Part shown: one piece after another, positions 33,067-44,800 of the stretch
How positions within the stretch are numbered: position 1 is the first letter of the stretch
Layout of the letters: the number at the start of each line of letters is the position of its first letter
Assembly (NCBI GenBank): GCA_024195585.1
Contig: SWBL01000373.1
Coordinates: 1-47,033 of the forward strand
Origin: Aureobasidium sp. EXF-3400
Taxonomy: Eukaryota; Ascomycota; Dothideomycetes; Dothideales; Saccotheciaceae
Length of the DNA: 47,033 nt
Reading direction: 5' to 3'
Position numbers and translations under genes: made by a program
The notes under the pieces: model-generated
The model's input: only the letters and a program-made list of their open reading frames with translations
The model's database searches: none
Told to the model about the DNA's origin: nothing

Positions 33067-35292
33067 CTATCGTCCTCCCCATGCATTCCTCTCGTCGTTA
33101 AAGCTTCCGTACTCAGGCTGCGGCGATGTAACACTGCTTCCATGGTCACGAGCATCCCAAGGTTGGTCGCGATCGAGCTCATCCTGCGGCTCTTCATCTT
33201 CTTCGTCATCGCCGACCGTGAATGGTTGGTTCAGATTGTGTGAATCGTCTTGATCGACTTGGTCAAGGCGGTCCGGGTTGTATCCTTCTCTCACCTCTTC
33301 GCGAGCATTTTCATCGTCGGGGTATGTCTTACTGCAGTCTTGTTAGTTTTGTTCAAATGTACATGACTGGATGCAACTTACACAAAGTGTCTCTGCTCAA
33401 TCTCATTCCATCCGGGTCCACCCTCCTTGCGTGCTCTGACACGTTCGACCTCTTCTGCCTCGTGATCTTCCACAATCAGATCGACCAACTGGCTGTTGTG
33501 AGATCCCACCGTCACGGCCGATTCTGATGATTCGTGTCGGAGTAGACTGCCAATGACTGGTATCGACGACTTGGCCTTAGAGCGACTGCTGCTGGCACTT
33601 TCGCGGTGCTTGCCCTGGTGAGCATTCTCCTGAAGGTTTTGGATCCTGCTTTTCCGCCTCTCACGGTAGTTCTTGCTACCGGGTTGCAAGAGTTGACGGT
33701 TGGTCGAAGCAGTGATGATCTCCGGCTCAGCTCGTAATCTGTCATCACTGTTGGCGTAGTGCGTGTTGATAACAGGATACTAGTTTTGTTAGAAGAAACT
33801 CGATGATGAAATCGTTGGGACAAACTCACATTCCAATCACCAAACTCCAATGCCCTCGCACTGCTATAAAGCTGTTCCTCCTCGGCGTCCAGCTCAGGCT
33901 CCTCTGGGGGGGATTGTGCACCATACCTGAAGGAGCCATGTGGCGAAGGAGACTTGCCGCCACCTCCGGGACTCATCGTACGTGCGCGACTGTGACCACC
34001 CAACAAAGGAGTCTTTGCATCGGCATGACCTCTTTCGGGTAGCCAGTATTTGCCCTTGCCTCCTCTTCCATAGCGCATACCCTCCCTCATCCGGGCTGCA
34101 CGTGACGCAGATTGTTCATGTGCAATCACATTGTCTTCAGCATCAAAGTATCGGTATTCGTACTTGGTGCCGTAGAAGGTTTCTTTGGCGTCTTCGATGA
34201 GATCACGAGGGCCAAATGCATCTCTCAGAGCGAACTTGACAGGCATGCGAGCGTCCGAGATGGTTCGATCGGCATAGTCGTGCCACGAGAAAGCATACCA
34301 ATGCGCGATGGCAAAGATGGGCATCTCAAAGCAGATGGCAGCATCCTGAATGGCGGCGGCAACATTATCTGCCGAGTATTCTGAGCTGACGTCTGGGATA
34401 GCTCCCAACCAGACAAGAATAGAGAGGAAGAAGCCTTGCCAATACGAGGCAAAGATGATGCCCTTGATGCACAAGAATTTGGGCATGGGGCGGAAAGGTT
34501 TGAGATCCTGGGACATGCAGACCCAGAACAAGGCAAGAGCATACAGACTCAAGGTGATGCTAATGTTATATATTATACCGCTCCACAAGTAGCCAGATGT
34601 GACGCCAATGTAGCCTTCCTGATAGGTGCCGGTGGCCTTCATGATAATGGTGGATATGGCAAGTATGGGCTTGATCCATGCATACTGCAGGATACCACGT
34701 TTGACGGTGAGAAAGGTATGAGGGTCGGAGATGTCGACTTTGGGAAGACAGTGGTTCATGGGCCAAAGGTGCGAGACGGGTGCTCGACCATGCATCATGA
34801 TGATAAGAGATCGCTCGCCGCCGAGGAAGTTGATCAGGAGTTGGAAAAAAGCGTAGAGAGTGAAGGCTTCGTAGACATCACGGAAGGGACCAATCCAGAA
34901 GGCGGCTTTGAGGGAGACGAGACTTGCCCATGACGAGGCCGAGTAGATAGGCACCCTGACATAGGTGAGTGGAAGAAGGACAGACACAAGAGCAAGGAAA
35001 GACGAACATGATCAGGATGCGAATAACATAGCGCTGTAGAAGCGGCTTGCGATAGTTTTTGCTAGACGAGTCAGGACTTGGTTGCGGTCAGGTGTTGGCG
35101 ATAAGGCGTACCTTTGAAGCCATGTCGATCTGAAGGTAGAAAGTTAGTTATCAGAGCAAGCAGTAGGGCTAGGGTTTAGGGCGAAGAGACATACAAGAAG
35201 GTCAAGATGGTAGCGACCAAAGCAGCAACACCAGCGACAATGGTGACGGCGCGGGCGAATCGATTGCCTGTGCCTCCGGTACTGCCTGACAT
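33067..35292 (-). CDS. DUF300 / organic solute transporter alpha-family membrane protein
   Basis: Six exons (35292-35195, 35129-35112, 35061-35008, 34955-33830, 33779-33382, 33331-33067) give 652 residues, all in phase. The second exon is 18 nt. The family (Ost-alpha, TMEM184, yeast YKR051W) is seven-helix; the fungal substrate is not established. Visible hallmarks are KNYRKPLLQRYVIRILIMVP, FRDVYEAFTLYAFFQLLINFLGGE, the WPMNHCLPK segment after helix 3, KRGILQYAWIKP, and LPLF-type helices to about residue 310. The last 300 residues are hydrophilic and Ser/Gly/Glu-rich, with SPGGGGKSPSP and a basic patch, probably cytosolic. An in-frame ATG 48 bp upstream (MEHEIRA...) could extend the N-terminus. 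It is divergent from CSF1. Confidence 0.9.
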
Positions 35293-35801
35293 GGTGAAGA
35301 CAGGGGAGGCTGAGGTTGCACGTATCTCGTGCTCCATGATCTGCGAATCTACCTGGGCATACAGAGCATTGCTGCGAGCTGTTGGGCAAAGATGATCAGA
35401 CAAGTGCAGGCGTGGAATATGCGTGCCTGCAGAAAGACCGTCATATGCGAAACGGTCGAACTCAAACGTCTTTGCGTGGGGAAAACACGCGCGTGCTCTT
35501 TGCTGCAAGCTGCTGCTCACCGCTGCAAAGACGTCGAGGTTCCGAATCTTGTTGCTGTCGCGATGTCAGCTGTTGCTATCGCGATGCCAACCGCTGCTAT
35601 CGTCATGTCAGCTGTTGATGACGAGGCTAGTCTATGGCTGCCGCCGCCAATCGCGCCTTCCGCCGCAACTTGGCACGTCTACCGCGCCATCCTTCCCCAT
35701 CATTGTTCATTTCGGCCAGACTGAAACAGGAATACCAACTCCTCTCGACCGCATGTCTTTCTCAGGCGCATCATGGTAGTCCGATTCCTCGCTAACCCAT
35801 C
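35293..35801. promoter_or_regulatory. divergent promoter, DUF300 gene / CSF1
   Basis: The 509-bp gap between two divergent start codons contains three imperfect 21-bp direct repeats at 35552-35614. The frame running through it on the plus strand ends before CSF1 and is not supported. A shared promoter is inferred from orientation. Confidence 0.45.
35552..35614. repeat. three imperfect 21-bp direct repeats
   Basis: Units 35552-35572, 35573-35593 and 35594-35614 share the pattern TTGCTATCGCGATGTCAGCTG with a few mismatches each, and a partial fourth unit follows. Each contains a TCGCGA or TCGTCA core. They may be regulatory sites or a decaying minisatellite. Confidence 0.75.
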
Positions 35802-38800
35802 ATGGCACACAACGGCCTTACGGCGAAGCCTTTGGGCCAACAAGGAGGCTTCAATTGGCTCTTTCTCGTCGACCTGATTGTCTGTGCTATCCTGGCACTT
35901 TTCTTCATCTTCTACTTTAACCGTACCGTTTCTACCATCATCTCATATGGCATCCGCGCCTGGACCTGGCACAAATATCGCGCCTACATCGACATCACTT
36001 CGTTCCAAATCTCCCCCTTGGGAGGCCGCCTCTTTTTCAAGTCTATTCGATACCATGGTCACAATCAGACAGTCTTTGTTCACGATGGAAACATCACCTG
36101 GCGATACTGGCTGCGTCAGGTTCAAGAGCCACTGATCATGCAGAAAGTCTCTCAGCGCTACCACTCGTTCGATGCCGACCAAACTAGCTCCGATGGATCC
36201 CAGGAAAAGGCCAGACCTAGGAGTAAGAGCGTGGGAAGGGCTGAAGCTGCCGATACAAACCGTCAACGGGAACTCCCTTGTCGTATCTTTGTCAAAGTCA
36301 AGGGTGTTGAGGCTTTCTTGTACAATCAGTCTCCTGTTTACGACAACATAATCGCCAATCTTCAAAACACGGCTCGCACAAAGGACCCCGACGTTCCAAG
36401 CGCTGAAATCCCTGTCATGGATCCAACCAAGGAGAAGTCCGCCGAAGCAGATGGTCTGGACCGCCAGGACACACCAAGTAGCATCGACGAATCTCTCCTG
36501 GCCGAGACCGTGAGCAGGACCACAAGTAGGGCCACTACACACGAGAGCGCCATCCCAGCCTTCTTGAGACTATTTCCCATTCAGGTCGAGTGCAAGAAGG
36601 CTGCCGCTGCTGTCGGCAATGAGTTTACCCAGAGCATACTTACCGCCAAGCTGGAAAATGCAAGTGGAAGAATTGATGCCGATGAGGCCGGTGCTTTGGA
36701 TCTGTACAAGCTCATGTTCAACTTTGATTTTCACGACATGAATGTCGCCCTCAAGCCAAACACAGACTACCAAATGTCCCAGATGCAGGCTGCCGCGCGC
36801 CTGGATAAGGACGAAGATCCAACAGCCAGGAAAGGTCGCATGTTTGGTCTTCACCCAATGAGACGAGTCGGTAGAATCATGCGTACTCTATTACATGTTT
36901 TTACGTGGCTCTTCACTTGGCATCGTAGCTCCAAGCGTTCTGTCAGGACTGCATCGCTGCTTAGTGAAGACGAAATCCTTGATGGAGAGTCAGCCAAGCT
37001 ACCTGGTGAAGCACAATGGCAAGGTCTTGCACGTTACCTGGACGAGACAGGCAACGAACACAATGAATGGGATGGTGTTGAATACGCTAGGTTCTCCAAT
37101 ATCGCAGATGTGAAGAAAGCGAGCATGAACTTCTACTGGGATGTTCCAGGAAAGGTCTCTAAATCTCAACTTCCTGGTCAGTCTCATCTTCACGATGAAG
37201 TCAACGGCTCATCCGCACCCGAGTATGGCTTGAATCTGTCAGTCGACGGTGCCATTATCAACTATGGTCCCTGGGCTGATAGACAACGAATGTCCCTACA
37301 AAACATTTTTTTTCCTGCTTCATATCATGATGCTGTTCCTGCACAGCGCCTTACCGTTGACCAAAATAGGGTTGCCACCGTGTTCAAGCTTTTCTTCTGC
37401 TTGGAAAGTGATATTACTCTTCGCATCCCGACTCGTGAAGCATCAAAAGACTGGAAATGGCAAGGCCGAGCCGAAGGACATCGTGCGCACAACGCCACTG
37501 ACACTGGAGTTCGTAAGCGACGTGGTAAAGGATCAAAGAAGTGGTTCAAGAAAGAGTCACAGGCCACCGCTGCTGACATACGTCCTTTCGGTTGGATGGA
37601 TGTCAAAGTGGCTGCTGATACCACCATCAACTATGCGATGGACATGTACGCACGCCAAGATGGTTATCACAACACATTAAGTCTCGACGTCAAGGGCACC
37701 GAGATATCGTCCAGCGTCAACCACGCCATGTTGTGGAAATCAGGAAACCTATTACTTGAAGGAGATCTTTCGAATCCACTAAGATGGAACGCTCTGCGTA
37801 GATGGATCTTCAAAATTCATTGCGATGGCCTCGATCTATACATGCTACGCGATCACATGTTTCTGCTGACTGATCTCATCGCTGATTGGGGTATGGGACC
37901 ACCACCCGACTTTTACACCTTCGTTCCATTCTTATACTCTCTGGATATCAACTTCAAAAACTTCAAACTTTTTCTCAACGCCAATGATGCCAACATTGTC
38001 AACGATCCATCAGATCTTGAAGACAACAACTTCCTCATTCTCAATGGCGAAGAACTTCACGCCATGTTGGAAATACCTATTGATCAATACAGACCGGCGC
38101 AAAACAGTATCAAATTCGATGTTCTTGCCAAAGACATGTCTCTAGACATCAGCAATCCTCCTCGTATCACATTGCATAGTCTTCTGCGGCAGAAACGGCT
38201 TGCAACCCTAAAAAAGTTGACATTGGGCGGCAGCCATACCTTTTTTGTCGAACAAGCGCCAGGTTTGATAGACATGCTGCAGATGGACATATGCGGAACA
38301 GATCTAGAACTCCAGGCGTTTGGCTACTTGGTACGCATGTTTATCAACGTCAAAGAGAATTACTTTGGAGAATTCTTGCATTTCAAGACCCTCGAAGAAT
38401 ATCAAAATGCTGGGCCAGATGCTGCAAATGCCGAAACCAACATGGTTGGTAGGTTCGCCTTCAGACCTGCTAATGATCTCGACGTTGTTCTTTGTATCAC
38501 CGCTGAGCATCCCATCATATTGCTACCAGCCAATCTCTACTCGGCGGAAACCTACATCAAGCTTGAGTTACCTGTGGCTTCGATGGATCTTCGCGTCGCC
38601 AACTATTATCTCGATCTTGCAGTCGATGTCAGTCCGGTGTCTGTGTCTTGGTCTGGTATACGCAATGACGAGGATGAATTTGATGATTCTTCGCCGCAGA
38701 TCGTTTTGGACAGTGCAAGCATCACTGGTCATCGCCTATTTGGTCTTCCGCCAACCGAACCCGCATATGTCTCAAATTGGGATGTCAGTCTTGGTAACGT

Positions 38801-41800
38801 GTCAGGAGAGTGTTCGCTCGATTTTGTACACCATCTAGCTAAGGCTGGACGAGTAGTGGCTTTTGCACTCGACGATCATGAGAACGCTTTACCCCTAGCA
38901 CAAACTGCAGACATACCAGAAGCCGTCTTCTTACGCCTCAAGACAGGTTCTATATGCCTCTGGCTCAACGAAGGCAAGTCTGCCATTCGTCTTTACTCGG
39001 AACCTGTTACCCTCAACCAGAACGATCGTGCTGATGGCCTGTTCTCATCTCGCCTGCACCTTCAGATCCCGAACATTACCGCAACATGTGTCGACTCAGA
39101 TTCGATGGCTCACCGAGGGTCTCGTGGTGACGTACAGCCAGCAAAGTGCATTGCTTTCGTCCAAACAAGCCTCGATATGTCGATGGTACAAAGAAAAGCA
39201 CACTTCGAGTCTGAGCGTGAGAAGCAACAAACTCACATTCGCCAACAAGATGTAAGAACTGGCAGAGCCAAGTTCCTGTTGGCGGGAAATGGAACAATGG
39301 CCGGTGGGGAACGCCCACGTGATGAAGAACAGGAAGCCCTGCCGGATCCACCTTCTATGGCGCTTCCCAAGCTTCCGGATCCCCTTGCAAAAGGCTCTTT
39401 GAAAATGGGTTTTGCAGCCGATGGTTCTATCAAGTCGTCCATCAGCTCAAGCTCTTCTATCAACCAAACTTCCACTCGAAAGGCCCTCCCCAAAGGAGAT
39501 CTCGATGATGTGTACCACTCTCGCCCCGCAATGTACTACTCCAACTCAACATCTTCTCAACCTCTTGGTACTGGGGGTGTGTGGAGTCCGTTCTCTGTTC
39601 CAGATCCTCGAAATCTTGATGTTTCCGCCGACTTGAGTAAGGTACCTCAGTTTTCAACGCTCGTCGACGAAGCCGACGATGTGTCTGAGACTTCTTCACA
39701 GAGTGAATTGAGCGTGAATCTGGATCAGGATGGAGACTCGGATCAACAAACGATCATGATTCGCATGATTCCCGGTGTACGCATCTATGTTGAGCCCCGC
39801 ATAAGCGAGCCCATTGTGAATATCGTTACTGCTTTGCAACCAAAATGCTCTAAAGATGTGATTGATACCTTCCAGATGGACGTCATGGGGAAAGTGCAAC
39901 AAGTTCAAGACCAGAAGAAGAGCCGCCGTGGTATCGTCGAGTTGAACTTGATTGTACCTAGCATTGACGCAAGACTCTTCAACGACCAAAACCTTGACAC
40001 GAGTCGAAAGACAGCCATGCCGGTGCAAGATCAGCTGGATGTTGGCCTGAGCCACCTCAACCTGACACTTCGTTTTAAGCCCATCGCGGAGACTGAGATT
40101 GGGACTGCACTGACAATGCATCTGACCTTGGAATCTGGACTCGCTAAATTTTCCAATCCCTTGGAGAAGAGTGGGACGTCTGATTATGCGATTCGTCTTG
40201 GGTTCGATGATGTTTTGATCTGGATGGTTCTGTCTAGATCGAAGTCAGTTCATGTGTCATTCAGAGATCTTTTGGGTGTGATTTCAGGCAACCAAGCCGA
40301 CTATCTGGCATCTGTGTTCTCTCGATATGCAGCTATTGGTGCCAAAATCCAGAAGCAAGCTGATGCAGTTGAGATTGGTTCCAAAGCACGACTAAGGAAC
40401 TTAACAGACTACCTCACTGAGCATGCTGATGTCTCTTCTGATCCACCATATCTTTCACGCATGACTTATGTCCTTCGCGCTTTTCCAGATCATTTCCGCA
40501 ACCAAGAATCGTGGAAAATTGTTGCTCGCTTCCGGCACATATACGAATGTCTGTCAGACGAGAGCCACGTCAATCTGGAACGACAGCTTGCCGATGGTAC
40601 CGATACACTAAAGAAGACATCCTCAATCCTAGAAACTTGGGCAGCATGGTGCAGTTGGGACATTCCAAACGTAGAACATACTCAGGTCTTCAAACTTCTG
40701 TTAGGGGATGTCGAAGCTAAGATCCCGGAAGAAGAGATCGAGCCACTTGATCTCACTCTGCGCGCCGGCGTTGTGCGTATCGCTGTCGAATCAGGGAAGG
40801 CTTCTAGTGAGGTTTCTCTTGGCAGTGTGTCTATCGGGGTTACTGTCATACCCCCAAGCTTGCCTTCTGGACTCATGCTCGTGGAGGAGAATCTGCGATC
40901 CAAGACTGTCTTCCAAGCTCATACCGCGGCATCGGTACTCCGACTCAATTGGGACATCCTGGAGCAAGTAGATGCCTTCATTGACATCTACTTCGAACAA
41001 GTTAGTCATACGCTTGATGCTTTACCAGATTCTCCGAAGAAGCAAGCGTTAGAAGATGTTTCATTCAGGCAAGATTTCCACGTTGTTTTGTCCACCGATG
41101 AAGGCAGCATCGAGTTGAACACAATCAACTTGAGACATATATCCACATGCAACAATCTCAAGCTGTCTTTGCTAGGGTCTGATAAGGCTTCTCAAGATTA
41201 TGGCGAGTGCATTAGTCTCCTCATATCTGCAAAAAAGGCATTCACAGAATTGCATAGCTCGGATCAAAGGGTGTGGCGTACAGATCTTGTGTCACCGAGC
41301 ATCTATATCGATGTCAAGCAGAAAATTCGAGAACCCACCACCGCCATCAACGTCGGAGGATCATACGAGCAATTGCATATTTCACTAGAACAGGAGATAC
41401 TATGGCTGCTTGAAGTAGTCGATCAACTGTTGATCGATGAAGTAGCATACATCCTGCGGTTCCAGCAGCACATACAAAAAGAACAAAAGAAAAGTGCGGC
41501 CAGTCGAGGCGAATCAAAACCCGAGCGCGAATTAAAGCTGAATGTAGCTTTCTTGGCTGGTTCGTTCTCTTTGAATGTCGCATTGCTCAAAGCGCTCAAC
41601 CTGTCAGTGCGAGGTGATACTGCAAACCTTCGTGTTCGACCCATGTCTGGGTCTAATCCTGCATGGTCTATCGAGCTTCACCTTGGAGCCATGGAACAGG
41701 CCTTGGTACGCAAAGAGACTGGCTCAAAAAGACAACGAGCTGTCTTCCATACTCCACCTGCCAGCAGTACGCTAAATCTGGAGTTTGCCGAAAAGGAAAT

Positions 41801-44800
41801 CAGAATCAAATTCACTGGCATCATGGAAGAAGTTTTGTTGGACGCATCTGCTGTTCAAAGCGTCTTGACAATCCTCAACAGACCTGAGGTGCAGAGTGTT
41901 CTTAAAGCCATCAGAGACCAAACATCAGACCTACGTAAGAGAGCAGAGGAGACATTGCCGTCGGACAAGAAGGATGCTAAGCCCAAGGCTGTGTCTGGAG
42001 AGTCTCGGATGGTTGTATATGATGTCAACACAACTTTGGCTGGCTTCAAGATTGCTGCAATCGCCCCTGCGCTCACAGCTGGCAAAGCTCGTGCTGAGTT
42101 GATGCTCGGTCTTGGCGCTGTGCAGGCGATGGTGACAAACAAGACCCGTAAAGCGAGCGATTCGTTCCCTGATATTCGTGGCAGGATAGAAGACATTGGT
42201 GCTGTCTTGACTCTGGTTGAGGATGGAAAGCGTCGTCCCTGTGGTCATGTCACTGTCAGTGTAGCAGTGGACTGCTGCACTCAAGAACCCGAAACGGGAC
42301 CGATCACGCGGGATATCAAAGCACGGAGTGAGTCTTTTGATGTATTCGCTTATGCTGATACAGCGTCGACTATCGTGGATATTGTAACACACGTACACCG
42401 CAGAATCTTGGATCTTGATCTCTCGAAAGAGGTTGAGTATCTTAGAAGGTTGAGACATTCTCGAGCCAAACGACACAAGTCCGTTTCTCTACCTGCGCCA
42501 GACTCTATCAAGGAGGAGGAAGAGACTGTGGTTGAAACCTCTTCTGCACGACCTGCACTTCTCGACTTCTCCTTAGATCTGCGCAAGATTCGCATTGTCT
42601 GGGTAGTCATCCGGAACCGATTGATTGGCAGCGGTCAAAAGCCTCAAGATCTGGAAGTGTCCTTTTCACGCGTACACCTTGCCATTCAGAAACAAAACGA
42701 AGTTCGCTTGTCCATCCAAGATTTGCAGGTTCAAGTTGTACCTAAGAAGTCCAAAGCATTTGAAAGATCTGAAAATTCGGCTTTATTGCCAGAAGTCGTT
42801 TTCACTGTCCGATACGACAGTGGCAAGGATGGTGTTCGCATCGCGTGTCAAGCCGCTGGTCAGGCGCTCGATATCCGTCTGGACTCAGGATTTGTGGTAC
42901 CTGTCAGCATGCTACAGAAATCCATATCTGCCGCCATCGACCAATACCGTGCTGCAAAGTTGAATTGGCAAACCGATGCAACCCCAGACGACAGCAAGTC
43001 AACGCCGCGAGCTAGTCCGTTCGGTGACAAACGTTTAGCCTCTCTTCAGGCCGACATCAACTTCAAGGGTGCCCTCTTCTACATTCAGGGAGATGCACCT
43101 ACTCAATCCAACACACCTCTTCGACCTGCACATGTCGATCTGCCATACAAACGCAACCGTGCAAATAGCCACGCTTCGCAGGATAATATTGCTACCTCGC
43201 TACGAGCACCAGGCATTGCCATCAAGATTGAGTACTCGAATGCGCCCGAGAAAGAGCAGACCCTCAATGGAGAGATCAAGGTCGATGCATCAAGCAATAC
43301 GGTCTATCCAGAGTTAGTGCCTATCATTCTTCAGATTACACATGGTGTGAAGGAAGTCGTAAGGTGTGGCGAAGAAGAACGCAAAACTCCTTCTACTCCA
43401 CAAATTGCACAAGAACAAGCCTTGAAGCTTCAGAGACTTCGTGGTGAGGACGACTCTTTACTCACATCTGATCCAAGCCAGTTGTTGGGCCAGATGAAAC
43501 TCAACCTGGGGCTACGAATCTGCAAGCAAGAGTTTGGTTTAAGCTGCCAACCATTGGCTCGCGTCAATGCAAAATCACAGATCGAAGACATCTACATCAC
43601 CATGAGCACGATCAACTCTCATCAGTTTGGACACTTCTTCGCTCTGTCGGCCACAGTGACTAAGCTTGGTGCCTCCGTACAACATGTCTACTCGCGAGAG
43701 TCAACTTTCAACTTTGACATGGAATCGATATCAATGTCGCTTATGAACAGCAGGCACTTGACTGGCGGCTCCAGTGGTGTCTCGATGGTTCTGAAAGTAT
43801 CGCCCACAAGAACTGCATTGAATGTGCGCCAAATCCAAGATCTTCTTCTCTTCCGAGAAATCTGGTTCCCACCAGAGTTGCGAGATACGAGTGAAACGCC
43901 TGCCGAGCCTCCAAGCCAAGAGTCTGACAAGATGGTTGTGCAAAGGTATCAGCAAGTCAGTGCCGCTGCTGCATTCCCTTGGAACGCTACTGTCGCTGTC
44001 GCCGAGCTTGCGGTCGACTTGGATCTGGGCCAAAGTATAGGCAAATCATCGTTAAGCATCAAAAACCTTTGGGCCTCATCCAAAAAGTCCTCTACATGCA
44101 AGCAAGACCTCTGTATTGGTGTGGACGAGGTCAGCATCAACAGTACCGGTCGCATGAGTGGTTTTGTGGAGTTGAGTGATGTGTCTGTACGGACGTCGAT
44201 TGAATGGCCAAGTGCTGATCGACAGGAGCATAAAGCGCCTCTGATCCAGGCTGCGATCGGTTTCGGCAGGATCACAGCAAAGACTGCTCTCGATTACCAA
44301 CCTTTCGCATTTGCCGATATTGAGGCTTTCAATTTCCTCATGTACAATGTCAGAGACGGCCCACATGCTCCAGATCGTTTGAAAGCCATCCTCGAGGGCG
44401 AAAAAGTGTACGTCTTCTGTACGGCGACTAGCCCGGCTCAAGCTGTCGGCCTTTACCAGGCCTTTGATCGCCTCATTCACGAGAAACGAACAGCTTACAG
44501 TCAATCAATGGGTGATCTTGACAAGCAGCTGAGGAGACGTTCTTTAGGCAGGACACGAGCCAGGTCAGGTCCTTCGCCACCAGCACCTATACGAAGACAC
44601 ACGACGGAAAGAAGCAAGAGCAAGTTCCCAATCACTCTCAACACCGATGTTATGGTCATGCTGAAGTCCGTCTGCTTTGGCGCGTTCCCAAGTACCTTCT
44701 TTGACAACCAGATCCTCAAAATGGAAGCATCCGAGATCCAAGCACGGTTTGCTGTAGGACTCGAAGACGAACGCGTGCACAGCAACCTCAGTATGACTTT

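Noticed and set aside
35329..35724. 131-codon plus-strand frame before CSF1
   Set aside because: Much of its length is the 21-bp repeat read as a 7-residue repeat; it ends before CSF1 and lies in the divergent promoter.
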